64,000 nucleotides of DNA from Roseovarius nanhaiticus (GCF_900156535.1 NZ_FTNV01000001.1:1240001-1304000); one strand, 5' to 3'; positions 28,763 to 38,059 are shown, counted from the first letter of the stretch. Translations and numbers: made by a program. Notes: a model not told the origin generated them from the letters alone.

Positions 28763-29794
28763 TTATTCCTCCATCACGCCTTTGCGGCCCATCAGGCCGC
28801 GCGGGCGGGTCAGCAAAACGATGATCGCAACAAGGTAGATGACGATCTGGTTGATGCCCGGCAGGGCTTCGAGAACGGCGGACATCGAGGCAAAGCTCTC
28901 GAGGATGCCCAGCAGGAACCCGGCCAGAACGGCGCCTGGCAGGCTGCCCATGCCGCCCACCACGACCACGACGAAGCTGAGGACAAGAAAGTCCATGCCC
29001 ATGTGGTAGTTGGGGCTGTTGATGGGGGTGTACATCACGCCTGCAAGGCCCGCGACGGCGGCGGCAATGCCAAACATGATGGTGAAGCGCTTGTCGATGT
29101 TGATGCCCAGAAGGCCCACGGTTTCACGGTCGGCCATGCCGGCGCGCACGACCATCCCGAAGGTGGTGTAGCGCAGGAAGGCAAAGACACCGCCCACAAT
29201 CACGAGCGCAAAGGCGAAATAGACGAGGCGCCAGTAGGGGTAGATGATCGAATTGGCCTGCATGCCAAGGAAGGCGCCGAAGTCGAACGAGCCGCGGAAC
29301 GCCTCGGGGGCGGGCGTCGGGATCGGGTTGGCGCCGTAGAAATACTTGATGATCTCCTGCAGCACGATCGCAAGGCCGAATGTCACCAGGATCTGGTCCG
29401 CATGGGGGCGCTTGTAGAAATGCTTGATCAGGCCGCGCTCCATGATGACGCCGATGGCGATCATCACAGGAATGGCGAAGATGATGGACAGAGGCACGGC
29501 CCAATCGATGATGAAATTGCCGGCATTCTCGCCGACGAGGCCGTAGATATAGGGCACATCGACCGTCATCGGGTTGCCCAGGAAGTCTGTGCGCGTCTCG
29601 TCCACAACCGTGTGGCTGAAGGTCAGGATGCGGCTGAGCGTGACCGCGCAGAACGCGCCGATCATGAACAGGGCGCCGTGAGCAAAGTTGACCACCCCCA
29701 GCGTTCCGAAAATCAATGTCAGGCCAAGGGCGATCAGCGCATAGGCCGACCCCTTGTCCAGTCCATTGAGGATTTGCAGGATTATCGCATCCAT
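28763..29794 (-). CDS. Branched-chain-type ABC transporter permease (LivH-like)
   Basis: Inner-membrane permease, 343 residues with about eight helices. It has [21 protein letters not shown] and [21 protein letters not shown], typical of LivH. An extra periplasmic segment near residues 60-90 ([20 protein letters not shown]) is longer than in standard LivH and may be specific to this subfamily. The binding-protein gene lies upstream, with a terminator-like hairpin between. Confidence 0.9.
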   Translation of the reverse strand: MDAIILQILNGLDKGSAYALIALGLTLIFGTLGVVNFAHGALFMIGAFCAVTLSRILTFSHTVVDETRTDFLGNPMTVDVPYIYGLVGENAGNFIIDWAVPLSIIFAIPVMIAIGVIMERGLIKHFYKRPHADQILVTFGLAIVLQEIIKYFYGANPIPTPAPEAFRGSFDFGAFLGMQANSIIYPYWRLVYFAFALVIVGGVFAFLRYTTFGMVVRAGMADRETVGLLGINIDKRFTIMFGIAAAVAGLAGVMYTPINSPNYHMGMDFLVLSFVVVVVGGMGSLPGAVLAGFLLGILESFASMSAVLEALPGINQIVIYLVAIIVLLTRPRGLMGRKGVMEE

Positions 29795-29889
29795 CGATCT
29801 GCCTCACATGTCAGAAATCAGTCCAGCCACGAAACGGCCAGGTCAGGCCCCGTCTTGGGGACCGGCGCAGTAGTGATTTGATAGGGGTT

Positions 29890-29921
29890 GGCCCGTCCCC
29901 AGCCCTTGGCGGGGACGGGCC
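29890..29921 (-). terminator. Hairpin after the Liv-type binding-protein gene
   Basis: An 11-base-pair perfect stem (GGCCCGTCCCC with its complement) around a 10-base loop, right behind the binding-protein stop. It lies inside the presumed operon, so it probably gives the binding protein more transcript than the membrane subunits. Confidence 0.65.
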
Positions 29922-29931
29922 GCCGGGGCGC

Positions 29932-31305
29932 TTAGGCGCCCGGGTTGCACTCACCCAGGGTTGCCTCGGGGCCACCGAATTCGGGCGCGTCTGCCGCGTA
30001 GGTCACCTGCTCGGCAGGGGTCACCTCGACGATTTCGACGAGGTCGAATTCGTTCTCGGGGTTTTCCTTGCCGCGCACGACCACGACGTCCTTGAAGCAC
30101 TGGTGGTCATCGCCGCGATACAGCGTCGGGCCGCTGCCCAGACCGTCGAATTCGAAGTCCTTGAGGGCCTCGACCACGGCGCAGGGGTTGAAGCTGCCCG
30201 CGCGCTCGACCGCATCCGCGTAAAGCAGCGTCTGCACGTAGCAGGTATGCGCCGCCTGGCTGGGCGGGAAGCCGAACTTTTCGCCGAAGGATTTGACGAA
30301 TGCGTCGGTGCCGACATAGCGGTCGCCGAGCTCGCGCTGAAGTTTCCAGTCCCAGTTCTGCGAACCGAAGATGCCCGCGATGTTCTGGCCTGCGCCGCGT
30401 GCCATCAGCTCGGAATAGAGCGGAACGATGATTTCGAACTTCTTGTCGTTCACCATGCGGTCGCGCAGGCCAAACTGCACGGCGTTGGTCAGCGAGTTGA
30501 CCATGTTGCCGCCGTAATGGTTCAGAACCAGCACATCGGCGTCGGACTGCAGGACGGGCGTGATATACGCGCTGAAGTCGGTCTGGGTCAGCGGGGTCTT
30601 GACCGCGTTGACGGTTTCCCAGCCCATGGCCTCGGTCGAGTTGCGGATCGCTTCCTCGGTGGTGTAGCCCCAGTTGTAGTCCGCTGTCAGGTGATACGCC
30701 TTGCGGTCGGTGCCATAGGCGTTCGCCAGAACGGGCGCGAGCGCCGCGCCGGACATCCAGCTGTTGAAGAAGTGACGGAAACCGTTGGCCTTGCGGTCCT
30801 TGCCGGTCGTATCGTTCGAGTGGGTCAGACCCGCCATGAAGATGACGCCGGCTTCTTGGCAGAGCGCCTGCACGGCCACGGCCACACCCGAAGACGAGCC
30901 ACCGGTGATCATCACTGCGCCGTCTTTTTCGATCATCGACTTCGCCGATGCGCGCGCCGCGTCCGATTTGGTCTGGGTGTCGCCGGTGACGTACTCGACT
31001 TTCTTGCCCATGATGCCGTTGCCCTGCAGCGCCTTGGAGCTGAAGGTGTTCATCATGCCGCCGTCGCCGCCGCCGTTCAGATGCTCGACCGCCAGCTCGT
31101 AGGCGCGCAGCTCGTCGGCGCCCTCATCGGCATAGGGGCCGGACTGTGGCACGTTGAAGCCCAGCGTGACGCTGCTGGCATCGGTGGGGTCATTGGTGAA
31201 CGCCGAGGCGCTGCTGGCCGTGAAAATCGTCGGAACCGCAAGGCCCGCGCCCGCGACGGCGCTGGTTTTCAGCATGCCGCGACGGGTGAAGTTGGATGTG
31301 GACAT
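29932..31305 (-). CDS. Liv-type ABC transporter substrate-binding protein with Tat signal
   Basis: Periplasmic type-1 binding protein (Peripla_BP_6 / amide- and branched-chain-type), 457 residues. The N-terminus TRRGMLKTSAVAGAGLAVP is a twin-arginine signal, so it is exported folded. The body contains TLGFNVPQSGPYADEGADE and GGSSSGVAVAVQAL, typical of the family, and ends in a Cys-containing tail (ATLGECNPGA). First gene of the importer operon, divergent from the ScfR-like regulator. Ligand unknown; the acs link suggests a short-chain acid or amide. Confidence 0.9.
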   Translation of the reverse strand: MSTSNFTRRGMLKTSAVAGAGLAVPTIFTASSASAFTNDPTDASSVTLGFNVPQSGPYADEGADELRAYELAVEHLNGGGDGGMMNTFSSKALQGNGIMGKKVEYVTGDTQTKSDAARASAKSMIEKDGAVMITGGSSSGVAVAVQALCQEAGVIFMAGLTHSNDTTGKDRKANGFRHFFNSWMSGAALAPVLANAYGTDRKAYHLTADYNWGYTTEEAIRNSTEAMGWETVNAVKTPLTQTDFSAYITPVLQSDADVLVLNHYGGNMVNSLTNAVQFGLRDRMVNDKKFEIIVPLYSELMARGAGQNIAGIFGSQNWDWKLQRELGDRYVGTDAFVKSFGEKFGFPPSQAAHTCYVQTLLYADAVERAGSFNPCAVVEALKDFEFDGLGSGPTLYRGDDHQCFKDVVVVRGKENPENEFDLVEIVEVTPAEQVTYAADAPEFGGPEATLGECNPGA

Positions 31306-31367
31306 GTAATCCTCCCTTTATGATCAATTGTGGCAGACACCTCCTCCGCGTCACGCCACAACCGCAC

Positions 31368-31453
31368 TTTGTGCAAACGCATTATGACACGGCGCAAGAA
31401 AACTTCTCAACAACTGCCTTTTGCACAACGATAATTTTGTAAATTTATGCACA
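31368..31453. promoter_or_regulatory. TTGTGCAAA boxes between the Liv-type operon and its regulator
   Basis: Three related boxes in the 197-base divergent gap: TTTGTGCAAA at 31368-31377, the same core inverted (TTTGCACAA) at 31420-31428, and a weaker TTATGCACA at 31445-31453. RamB/ScfR-type regulators of acetate and propionate genes bind TTTGCAAA-like sites, so these are candidate operators for the adjacent regulator. The boxes are seen; their binding is inferred. Confidence 0.5.
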
Positions 31454-31502
31454 CGGACCGCTTGAATCGTGTAAATATTTGTCAATCACACGGAGGATTG
31501 CT

Positions 31503-32897
31503 TTGAAACGAAACGAAAATGGCGGGGGTTCTGCGGCGCAGCACGGATTGGACGCGGGCACGCTGACCGGCACCCGTATCCGCGAGCGGCGGCTCGAGCG
31601 CGGTCTGGCGCAGGGCGCATTGGCGCGCGAGGCCGGGATTTCGCCCTCCTATCTCAACCTGATCGAGCATAACCGGCGCAGAATCGGCGGCGGCATTCTC
31701 TTGCGTCTGGCCGCCGCGCTGGGTGTCGAGGCACAGGCGCTGGCCCATGGCGGAGAAGCGGCGCTGATGGACGGTCTGCGCGAGGCGGCGGGTGGCTTGC
31801 CACCCGAGGACGATGCCCCTGCGCCCGAGCTGGACCGGATCGAGGAATTTGCGGGCCGCTTTCCCGGCTGGGCGCATCTGGCGGTCGCCATGTTGCGCCG
31901 CAGCCAGGCCGAGGCACGGCGCGCCGATGCAATGGCGGACCGGCTGGCGCATGACCCGCATCTGGCCGCGTCGCTGCACGAGGTTCTGTCGGTCGTGACC
32001 GCCATCCGCTCGACCGCGTCGATCCTTACCGATACCGCCGCGCTCGAGCCGGAATGGCAGGCGCGGTTCCACCGTAATCTGGGCGAGGACAGCCAGCGGC
32101 TGGCCGAAGGGGCCGAGCGGCTTGTGCGCTATCTGGATGACGGGCCGGGCGCGGGCAGCGACATCCTGTCGCCGCAGGACGAGATGGACAGGATCATGGA
32201 CGCGGCCGGCCATCGGTTCGCGCCGCTGGAAGCGGGCGGTAGTCCGGATGCGGTGCTGGAGGAGATCGAAGCCGAGGCGGGGTTGCGCCCCGGCACCGGC
32301 GCGCATGCGCTGATTGCGGAGGCGCTGGCCCGCTATGCCGCCGATGCGCGCGCGCTGCCTGAGGCGAAGTTGCGCGCGGCACAGGCGCGCCACGGCACGG
32401 CGCCTCTCGCGCTGGCGCAGGATTTGGGCGCTCCGTTGCCGCTGGTCTTTCGGCGCCTCGCGGCGCTGCCCGAGGATGTGGCCGGCCCGGTTGGCCTGAT
32501 CAGCGCGGATGCATCGGGTGCCATTCTGACGGTCAAGCCGCTGGCGGGCTTCCTGGTGACCCGGCTTGCCGGTGCCTGTCCGCTTTGGCCCCTGTTCCGC
32601 GCGGGAGGGCAGCCGGGCATGGCGCTGCGCCAGCGCATCCAGCAGCCCGACCGCGACGCGCGCCCGGTGCTGGCCATGACCGCCACCGAAGAGGCGGCGC
32701 CCGGCGGCTTCAACATGCCGTCCCTGACGCGCAGTTACATGCTGCTCTTGCCCGAGAGCGCGGCCGATGCGCAGGATGGCGCGCCGCCCAGCCCTGTCGG
32801 CATATCCTGCCGGATCTGCCCGCGCCGCGCCTGCCTCGCCCGGCGTGAGCCGTCGATCCTTCCCGAGAGTGATCTGCCAGCTGCGCCAAGCTTTTGA
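31503..32897 (+). CDS. ScfR/RamB-like XRE-family regulator of short-chain acyl metabolism
   Basis: Transcriptional regulator, 464 residues. The N-terminal helix-turn-helix of XRE type covers about residues 15-70 (AREAGISPSYLNLIEHNRRR), and the C-terminal DUF2083-like domain ends with a Cys cluster CRICPRRACLARREPS, typical of regulators that sense acyl-CoA status. I place the start at the TTG at 31503, which has GGAGG six bases upstream; a TTG at 31479 would be in frame but lacks a ribosome site. Divergent from the Liv-type/acs operon, which is its most likely target. Confidence 0.85.
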   Translation: MKRNENGGGSAAQHGLDAGTLTGTRIRERRLERGLAQGALAREAGISPSYLNLIEHNRRRIGGGILLRLAAALGVEAQALAHGGEAALMDGLREAAGGLPPEDDAPAPELDRIEEFAGRFPGWAHLAVAMLRRSQAEARRADAMADRLAHDPHLAASLHEVLSVVTAIRSTASILTDTAALEPEWQARFHRNLGEDSQRLAEGAERLVRYLDDGPGAGSDILSPQDEMDRIMDAAGHRFAPLEAGGSPDAVLEEIEAEAGLRPGTGAHALIAEALARYAADARALPEAKLRAAQARHGTAPLALAQDLGAPLPLVFRRLAALPEDVAGPVGLISADASGAILTVKPLAGFLVTRLAGACPLWPLFRAGGQPGMALRQRIQQPDRDARPVLAMTATEEAAPGGFNMPSLTRSYMLLLPESAADAQDGAPPSPVGISCRICPRRACLARREPSILPESDLPAAPSF

Positions 32898-33003
32898 CAG
32901 GCAGGATCATTGCCGCCAATACTGGCGTGGGGCATCGCGCCGCTGCACTTGATTGACGCGATGTATCGCCGCGCAGCACGCGCAAGATAAGGGGAGGAGG
33001 CCG

Positions 33004-33387
33004 ATGCCAAGGCAGGTCTTGTTGATCGAGGACGAGCCGAACATCATCGAGGCCATCAGTTTCATCCTGTCGCGGGATGGCTGGCAGGTGCGCAGCCATG
33101 CAGGCGGCGCCGGCGCCATGGAGGCCGTGCGAACGCGCCGTCCTGATCTGATCATTCTTGATGTGATGCTGCCCGACCGCTCGGGCTTTGAAATTCTGGG
33201 CGATATCCGCGCCGATCCCGACCTTGGCGCGACGCCCGTCCTGATGCTGACGGCGCGTGGCCAGCGCAAGGACCGCGACATGGCCGAACGCGCAGGCGCC
33301 AGCCGCTTCATGACCAAGCCATTCTCAAACGGTGAGATGCTGGAGGCGGTGCGCGCGTTGGCCGGCGGCCCGGACACGGCGTCATGA
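33004..33387 (+). CDS. Single-domain response regulator
   Basis: A CheY-like receiver of 127 residues with no output domain. Phospho-acceptor Asp53 is in LIILDVMLPDRSG, the acidic pair at ED10-11, and the conserved Lys105 in FMTKPF. The ATG at 33004 follows GGGGAGGAGG. Its stop overlaps the next gene by 4 bases, and the histidine kinase comes one gene later, so it is the probable phosphorylation partner. Without a DNA-binding domain it must act through another protein or as a phosphate relay. Confidence 0.92.
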   Translation: MPRQVLLIEDEPNIIEAISFILSRDGWQVRSHAGGAGAMEAVRTRRPDLIILDVMLPDRSGFEILGDIRADPDLGATPVLMLTARGQRKDRDMAERAGASRFMTKPFSNGEMLEAVRALAGGPDTAS

Positions 33388-33782
33388 ACGCGGCGCGGGG
33401 GCCGGGCAATGTGCAGGACAAGCTGCCAGCGCGTCCGCAGCCCCCGGCCGATGGCAAGCCGGGCGCGGGATATGCGCTTTTCGTGGCGCATGGCACGTAC
33501 CGGCAGCGGCGCATGATAGATGCAGCTGGACTGTTGCCGGTGCTGGGCGCGCTCCTGTTCGCCATGCCGCTTCTATGGATGGGCGCGGGCAGCGGACCGG
33601 AGCCGGCGGCCCCCGCACGCACGTCGCATGTCATGATATACCTCTTCGCTGTCTGGGCCGGGCTTGTCATTCTGTCGGCCTTCATTACCCGCGGGCTGAA
33701 GACGGGAGGAGCCGTCCCAGAAGACGACGACACGCCGCCCCATAATTCCACGTCCCAGGACGGCGCGGTGCGAGACGGCTGA
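33384..33782 (+). CDS. Small membrane protein coupled to the symporter-kinase
   Basis: An unrecognised protein of 132 residues. It has two hydrophobic helices at about 46-66 (LLPVLGALLFAMPLLWMGAG) and 84-104 (MIYLFAVWAGLVILSAFITR), a positively charged N-terminal region, and an acidic disordered tail. It overlaps the response regulator by 4 bases and the kinase gene by 1 base, so all three are made together. This suggests a partner of the symporter-kinase at the membrane. Function is unknown. Confidence 0.7.
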   Translation: MNAARGPGNVQDKLPARPQPPADGKPGAGYALFVAHGTYRQRRMIDAAGLLPVLGALLFAMPLLWMGAGSGPEPAAPARTSHVMIYLFAVWAGLVILSAFITRGLKTGGAVPEDDDTPPHNSTSQDGAVRDG

Positions 33783-36478
33783 TGGCCACCACGGGCATCC
33801 TTGCGGCGGTTTGCGTGATCTATGTGATCATTCTCTTTGCCGTGGCCTTCGCAGCGGATCGCGCGGCGCGGCGCGGCCGGGGTGCCTGGCTGCGCTCGCC
33901 GCTGGTCTACACCTTGTCGCTCTCGATCTATTGCACCGCCTGGACATTCTATGGCGCCGTCGGCTTTGCAGCGCGGTCGGGGATGGAGTACGTGACGATC
34001 TATCTTGGCCCCAGCCTGATCATGATCGGCTGGTGGTGGACGCTGCGCAAGATGGTCCGCGTGGGCCGCAGTCAGCGCATTACCTCCATCGCCGACATGA
34101 TTTCGTCCCGCTATGGCAAGTCGAACACGCTCGCGGTCTGCGTCACGGTCATCGCGGTGATCGGCGCGACGCCCTACATCGCACTCCAACTGCAATCGGT
34201 GACACTGTCCTTCGCCGCCTTTTCGCCGTCCGGCCCCGAGGGCGGCGGGCGCTCGGTTCAGTCAATCGCGATCTATGTCGCGTTGGGCCTGACGCTCTTC
34301 ACCATCCTATTCGGCACCCGGAACCTCGACGCAAACGAGCGGCATCACGGCGTGGTGATGGCCATTGCGGTCGAGGCGGTGGTCAAGCTGTTGGCCCTGT
34401 TGGCCGTCGGCATCTTTGTGGTTTGGGGGTTGGAGGGCGGCCTGGCGGCGACGATGGCGCGCATCGACGCCTCGCCCATCGCCGATTTCGATGTCTCGGG
34501 CAGCCGGTGGACCGCGCTTACGCTGCTGTCGGCCGCGGCATTCCTGTGCCTTCCCCGCATGTTCCAGGTCATGGTGGTCGAGAACGAGGACGAGGGCCAT
34601 CTGCGCACCGCGGCCTGGGCGTTTCCGCTTTATCTGATGCTCATCAGCCTTTTCGTCGTGCCCATTGCCGCCGTCGGGCTGGATCTGATGCCCGCGGGCT
34701 CGAACCCCGATCTATACGTGCTGAACCTGCCGCTGTTGGCGGGGCAGGACGGGCTGGCGATCCTGTCATTCTTGGGCGGCTTTTCCTCGGCCACGTCGAT
34801 GGTGATCGTCGCGGCGATTGCCCTGTCGACCATGGTGTCGAACCATATCGTGATGCCGATCTGGCTGCGCGCCACCGGTGGCGCGGCGATGATGTCGGGC
34901 GATGTGCGTCATGTCGCGCTTTTGGCGCGGCGCCTGTCCATCGGGGCAGTGGTGTTTTTAGGCTATCTCTACTTTCGCCTGTCCGGAGGGGGCACGGCGC
35001 TGGCGGCCATCGGTCTTGTGGCCTTTGCCGGCGTGGCGCAGTTTCTGCCCGCGCTGATGGGCGGTCTTGTCTGGCGCGGGGCCACGCGCAGCGGGGCGCT
35101 GGCGGGGCTGGGTGTGGGCTTTGTTCTATGGGTTTATTGCCTTTTCCTGCCCAGCTTTGGCGCGGGCGTGGTCCTGCCGGTGCATGTTTTTGAGGAAGGG
35201 CTCTTTGGCCTGTCCTGGCTCCGGCCTCAGGCGCTGTTCTGGACGGTTGGGATGGATCCGCTGGTGCATTCGGTGATGTGGTCCGTTGGCCTCAATACGG
35301 CCGCCTTCTGCATCGTGTCGATCCTGACCTTTCCGCGCCCGGTCGAGCGGCTGCAAGGTGCGCAATTCGTCAACGTGTTCGAGCATTCGCGCGGCCCCGG
35401 CACCTGGAGCGGCGGGCGCGGCCAGTCCGAGGACCTGCTGATCATGGCGCAGCGCATCATGGGTTCTGCCGAGGCGCAGGAATTGTTCAGCCGCGCCGCG
35501 CGCCGCCAGGGCCTGACCGGCTACCTGCCCGAGCCGTCACCCGAGTTTCTCGAATGGCTCGAGCGGCGCCTCTCGGGGTCGGTCGGGGCGGCGACGGCGC
35601 ATGCCATGATCAGCCAGATCGTCGGCCGCGCGACCGTCTCGGTCGAGGATCTGCTGGCCGTGGCGGACGAGACCGCGCAGATCATGGAGTATTCCAGCCA
35701 GCTCGAAGCCAAATCCGCCGAGCAGGCCCGCACCGCACGCCAGCTGCGCGAGGTGAACGAGAAGCTGACGCAGCTTTCGGTACAAAAGGACGGGTTTCTC
35801 AGCCAGGTGAGCCACGAGTTGCGCACGCCCATGACGTCGATCCGCGCCTTTTCCGAGATCCTGCGCGAGGGCGATCTGAGCGCCGAAGAGCAGCAGAAAT
35901 ACGCCTCTATCATTCATGGTGAATCGTTGCGCCTGACGCGCCTTCTCGACGATCTGCTGGATCTGTCAGTGCTTGAATCGGGCCAAGTGGTGCTGAATGA
36001 GCAGTCCGGCACGTTGGCTGAGGTGCTGGACCGGGCCGTCGCCGCAACCATTGGCAGCGCGCCGCCGGGCACGGGCGCCGAAGCGGGCCTGCGCATTCAG
36101 CGCGACCCGAATGCCGAGGCGCTGCGCCTGAACACGGATCTGGACCGGCTGGTGCAAGTCTTCATCAATCTCATCGCCAATGCGCGGAAATACTGTGATG
36201 CGCCCGAACCCTTGCTGCATGTGCGTCCCGAGCTGGGTCAGTCCGGATTGACGCTCGATTTCATCGACAACGGCGCCGGCATACCGCTCAAGGACGAGGC
36301 GCTTATTTTTGAGAAATTCTCGCGGCTGGGTGCGTCCCAAGCGCCGGGGGCGGGTCTGGGTCTGGCCATTTGCCGCGAGATCATGCACCGGCTGGGCGGC
36401 ACGATCGCGTATCTGCCGGGGCAGGGCGGAGGGGCGTTTCGCGTGACGCTGCCGCGCGAGGCGGTGGCACGGGCCTAA
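33782..36478 (+). CDS. Sodium:solute symporter-histidine kinase fusion (CrbS/CbrA-like)
   Basis: A sensor of 898 residues. The first ~510 residues are a sodium:solute symporter (SLC5/PutP) domain with about 13 helices; then a linker with coiled coil (about 640-670); then a HisKA domain with phospho-accepting His678 in SHELRTPMTSIRAFSE; and a HATPase with NLIANARKY and DNGAGIPLKDEALIFEKF followed by GAGLGLAICREI. CrbS of Vibrio/Pseudomonas has this layout and controls acs; acs lies 10 kb away here on the other side of a short-chain-acyl regulator. Transport plus signalling of acetate is a good hypothesis. Confidence 0.9.
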   Translation: MATTGILAAVCVIYVIILFAVAFAADRAARRGRGAWLRSPLVYTLSLSIYCTAWTFYGAVGFAARSGMEYVTIYLGPSLIMIGWWWTLRKMVRVGRSQRITSIADMISSRYGKSNTLAVCVTVIAVIGATPYIALQLQSVTLSFAAFSPSGPEGGGRSVQSIAIYVALGLTLFTILFGTRNLDANERHHGVVMAIAVEAVVKLLALLAVGIFVVWGLEGGLAATMARIDASPIADFDVSGSRWTALTLLSAAAFLCLPRMFQVMVVENEDEGHLRTAAWAFPLYLMLISLFVVPIAAVGLDLMPAGSNPDLYVLNLPLLAGQDGLAILSFLGGFSSATSMVIVAAIALSTMVSNHIVMPIWLRATGGAAMMSGDVRHVALLARRLSIGAVVFLGYLYFRLSGGGTALAAIGLVAFAGVAQFLPALMGGLVWRGATRSGALAGLGVGFVLWVYCLFLPSFGAGVVLPVHVFEEGLFGLSWLRPQALFWTVGMDPLVHSVMWSVGLNTAAFCIVSILTFPRPVERLQGAQFVNVFEHSRGPGTWSGGRGQSEDLLIMAQRIMGSAEAQELFSRAARRQGLTGYLPEPSPEFLEWLERRLSGSVGAATAHAMISQIVGRATVSVEDLLAVADETAQIMEYSSQLEAKSAEQARTARQLREVNEKLTQLSVQKDGFLSQVSHELRTPMTSIRAFSEILREGDLSAEEQQKYASIIHGESLRLTRLLDDLLDLSVLESGQVVLNEQSGTLAEVLDRAVAATIGSAPPGTGAEAGLRIQRDPNAEALRLNTDLDRLVQVFINLIANARKYCDAPEPLLHVRPELGQSGLTLDFIDNGAGIPLKDEALIFEKFSRLGASQAPGAGLGLAICREIMHRLGGTIAYLPGQGGGAFRVTLPREAVARA

Positions 36479-36572
36479 ATCGGTACTGCTGAATTTCCCG
36501 CAACCTTTTGGTAACCTGAATGGCGCTAAGGTCGGTGCCAATTGGATCTGACACGGGGCGGCGACGCGGCGC

Positions 36573-37688
36573 ATGACATCTCAGGGCGGCAATACGGTCA
36601 TTCATCGCAAGGCCCGCGCCTCGCGCGAGGAATATCAGGCGCGCGCGATGTCTCCGGCCAAGGCGCTGAGGTTGGCGCTGGCCCAGGCGTCGGGCGCGCT
36701 CTTCGATTTGCCGATGATCGTGGCGGCGGTCGAGCAGGTCGAGATCTCGCAAACTGCACTGAGGGCAGAGTTTGCGGATGGCGGGCTCATGGTCCTTCTT
36801 GACGGGCCGCGCGGTGCGCGCGGGGCTGTGCGCCTCGACGCCGCCCTTCTGGCCGCGCTGATCGAGATTCAGACCACCGGGCGCATCACCGGGCGCGACA
36901 CCGGCGGGCGGGCCGTCACGCGCACCGATGCTGCCATTGCGGCCCCGCTGATCGATGCGGCGCTGGCCGGTGCGGAGGCCAAGCTGACCGAGGACGCGGA
37001 CCCGCAGGAGGACGGCAAGGCGGCGGCGCCCCATTGGGCATCGGGCTATCGCTTTGGCGTCATGATGGAGGACGCGCGCGGCATGGCACTGGCGCTGGAT
37101 GCGCCGGCTTTTCACGTGTTTCGAATGATGGTCGAGTTGGGTGATGACGGTTATCCCGGCGCGCTGACCTTTTTGATCCCGGTCCCCGAAGTTCCTGCGC
37201 GTCCCGCTGCGGACGCGGGTGATGACGGTCTGCGCCGCACGCTTGAGCAAAGCGCGATGAACGCGCCTGCACTTTTGGATGCAGTGCTGGGCCGCGTGAC
37301 CCTACCGCTTGAAAAGGTGTGCAATTTTGAGGTTGGGGCCCTTATTTCCCTCTCGGGCGAGCCGGGGTTGAAGGTGCAACTGGAGGCAAGTCAAAAACAT
37401 GTCGTCGCGCTGGCGCGGCTGGGCCAGATGAATGGTGCGCGGGCCGTGCGTCTTTTGCCGGGCAAGGATGCCGTAGCGGCGCCATCCGATACAGGCGCCA
37501 ATGGTGGGGCGCGAGCGTCTAACCAGAGTTTCGACATGGCCATGATCTCGGATATCGCGGATGCGGCGGCGGGGCTTGCATCTCGCCCTGCGCCGTCCGG
37601 CGGTCTACCGCCAAACGTGGCCGCGCCGGTCCGCATCGAGAGCGCGGCGCGTGATCCAGCCCGAATGGAAGATCAAGCCGTGGAGTGA
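36573..37688 (+). CDS. SpoA/FliM-FliN-like protein, orphan
   Basis: A protein of 371 residues whose C-terminal region (about 240-305) matches the SpoA/FliMN C-ring fold: RVTLPLEKVCNFEVGALISL followed by VVALARLGQMNGARAVRL. The N-terminal part (about 15-130) may be a degraded FliM-like middle domain. The last 60 residues are Ala/Pro-rich and probably disordered. No other flagellar or type III secretion gene is nearby. It could be a FliM paralogue or an adaptor of the rotor; role unknown. Confidence 0.7.
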   Translation: MTSQGGNTVIHRKARASREEYQARAMSPAKALRLALAQASGALFDLPMIVAAVEQVEISQTALRAEFADGGLMVLLDGPRGARGAVRLDAALLAALIEIQTTGRITGRDTGGRAVTRTDAAIAAPLIDAALAGAEAKLTEDADPQEDGKAAAPHWASGYRFGVMMEDARGMALALDAPAFHVFRMMVELGDDGYPGALTFLIPVPEVPARPAADAGDDGLRRTLEQSAMNAPALLDAVLGRVTLPLEKVCNFEVGALISLSGEPGLKVQLEASQKHVVALARLGQMNGARAVRLLPGKDAVAAPSDTGANGGARASNQSFDMAMISDIADAAAGLASRPAPSGGLPPNVAAPVRIESAARDPARMEDQAVE

Positions 37689-37701
37689 GTGGCGCGATGC
37701 C

Positions 37702-37917
37702 CTAACGCAGGAAGATCCCGATCACGACCAGCATAAGGCCGATGACCGACATGAAGAGCGCGCCCATGTTGATAGGCAGCACCTTTTGCAGGACCGCGCG
37801 CATCCGCTCGTCATCCAGCTTGGCGCGGCGCGCGCGCCAAACCCGGGCAATGCACCAGAGCAATCCGCCAAGACCGGCTGCGGATACGGCGGCACCGACC
37901 CAGATAAGACTTTCCAT
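37702..37917 (-). CDS. Small membrane protein
   Basis: About 71 residues from the ATG at 37917, preceded by GGGAG. Two helices: residues 3-23 (LIWVGAAVSAAGLGGLLWCI) and about 49-70 (GALFMSVIGLMLVVIGIFL), joined by an Arg/Lys-rich cytoplasmic loop. A longer in-frame reading from 38085 overlaps the divergent gapR start and is unlikely. It is convergent with the SpoA gene. Conserved-looking but unnamed. Confidence 0.6.
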   Translation of the reverse strand: MESLIWVGAAVSAAGLGGLLWCIARVWRARRAKLDDERMRAVLQKVLPINMGALFMSVIGLMLVVIGIFLR

Positions 37918-38059
37918 GACTTTACTCCCGGCTGCTACGGGCCTATCGCGCCCGCTTTGCCCCTTACCCCTTGCGGACTTCAGGCTCAAGCCACCGGGGC
38001 TTGCGGGATGACGGGTCGCGCTGTAGTCACGGTCATCTTTGAGGATGCGGAGTAGACCC

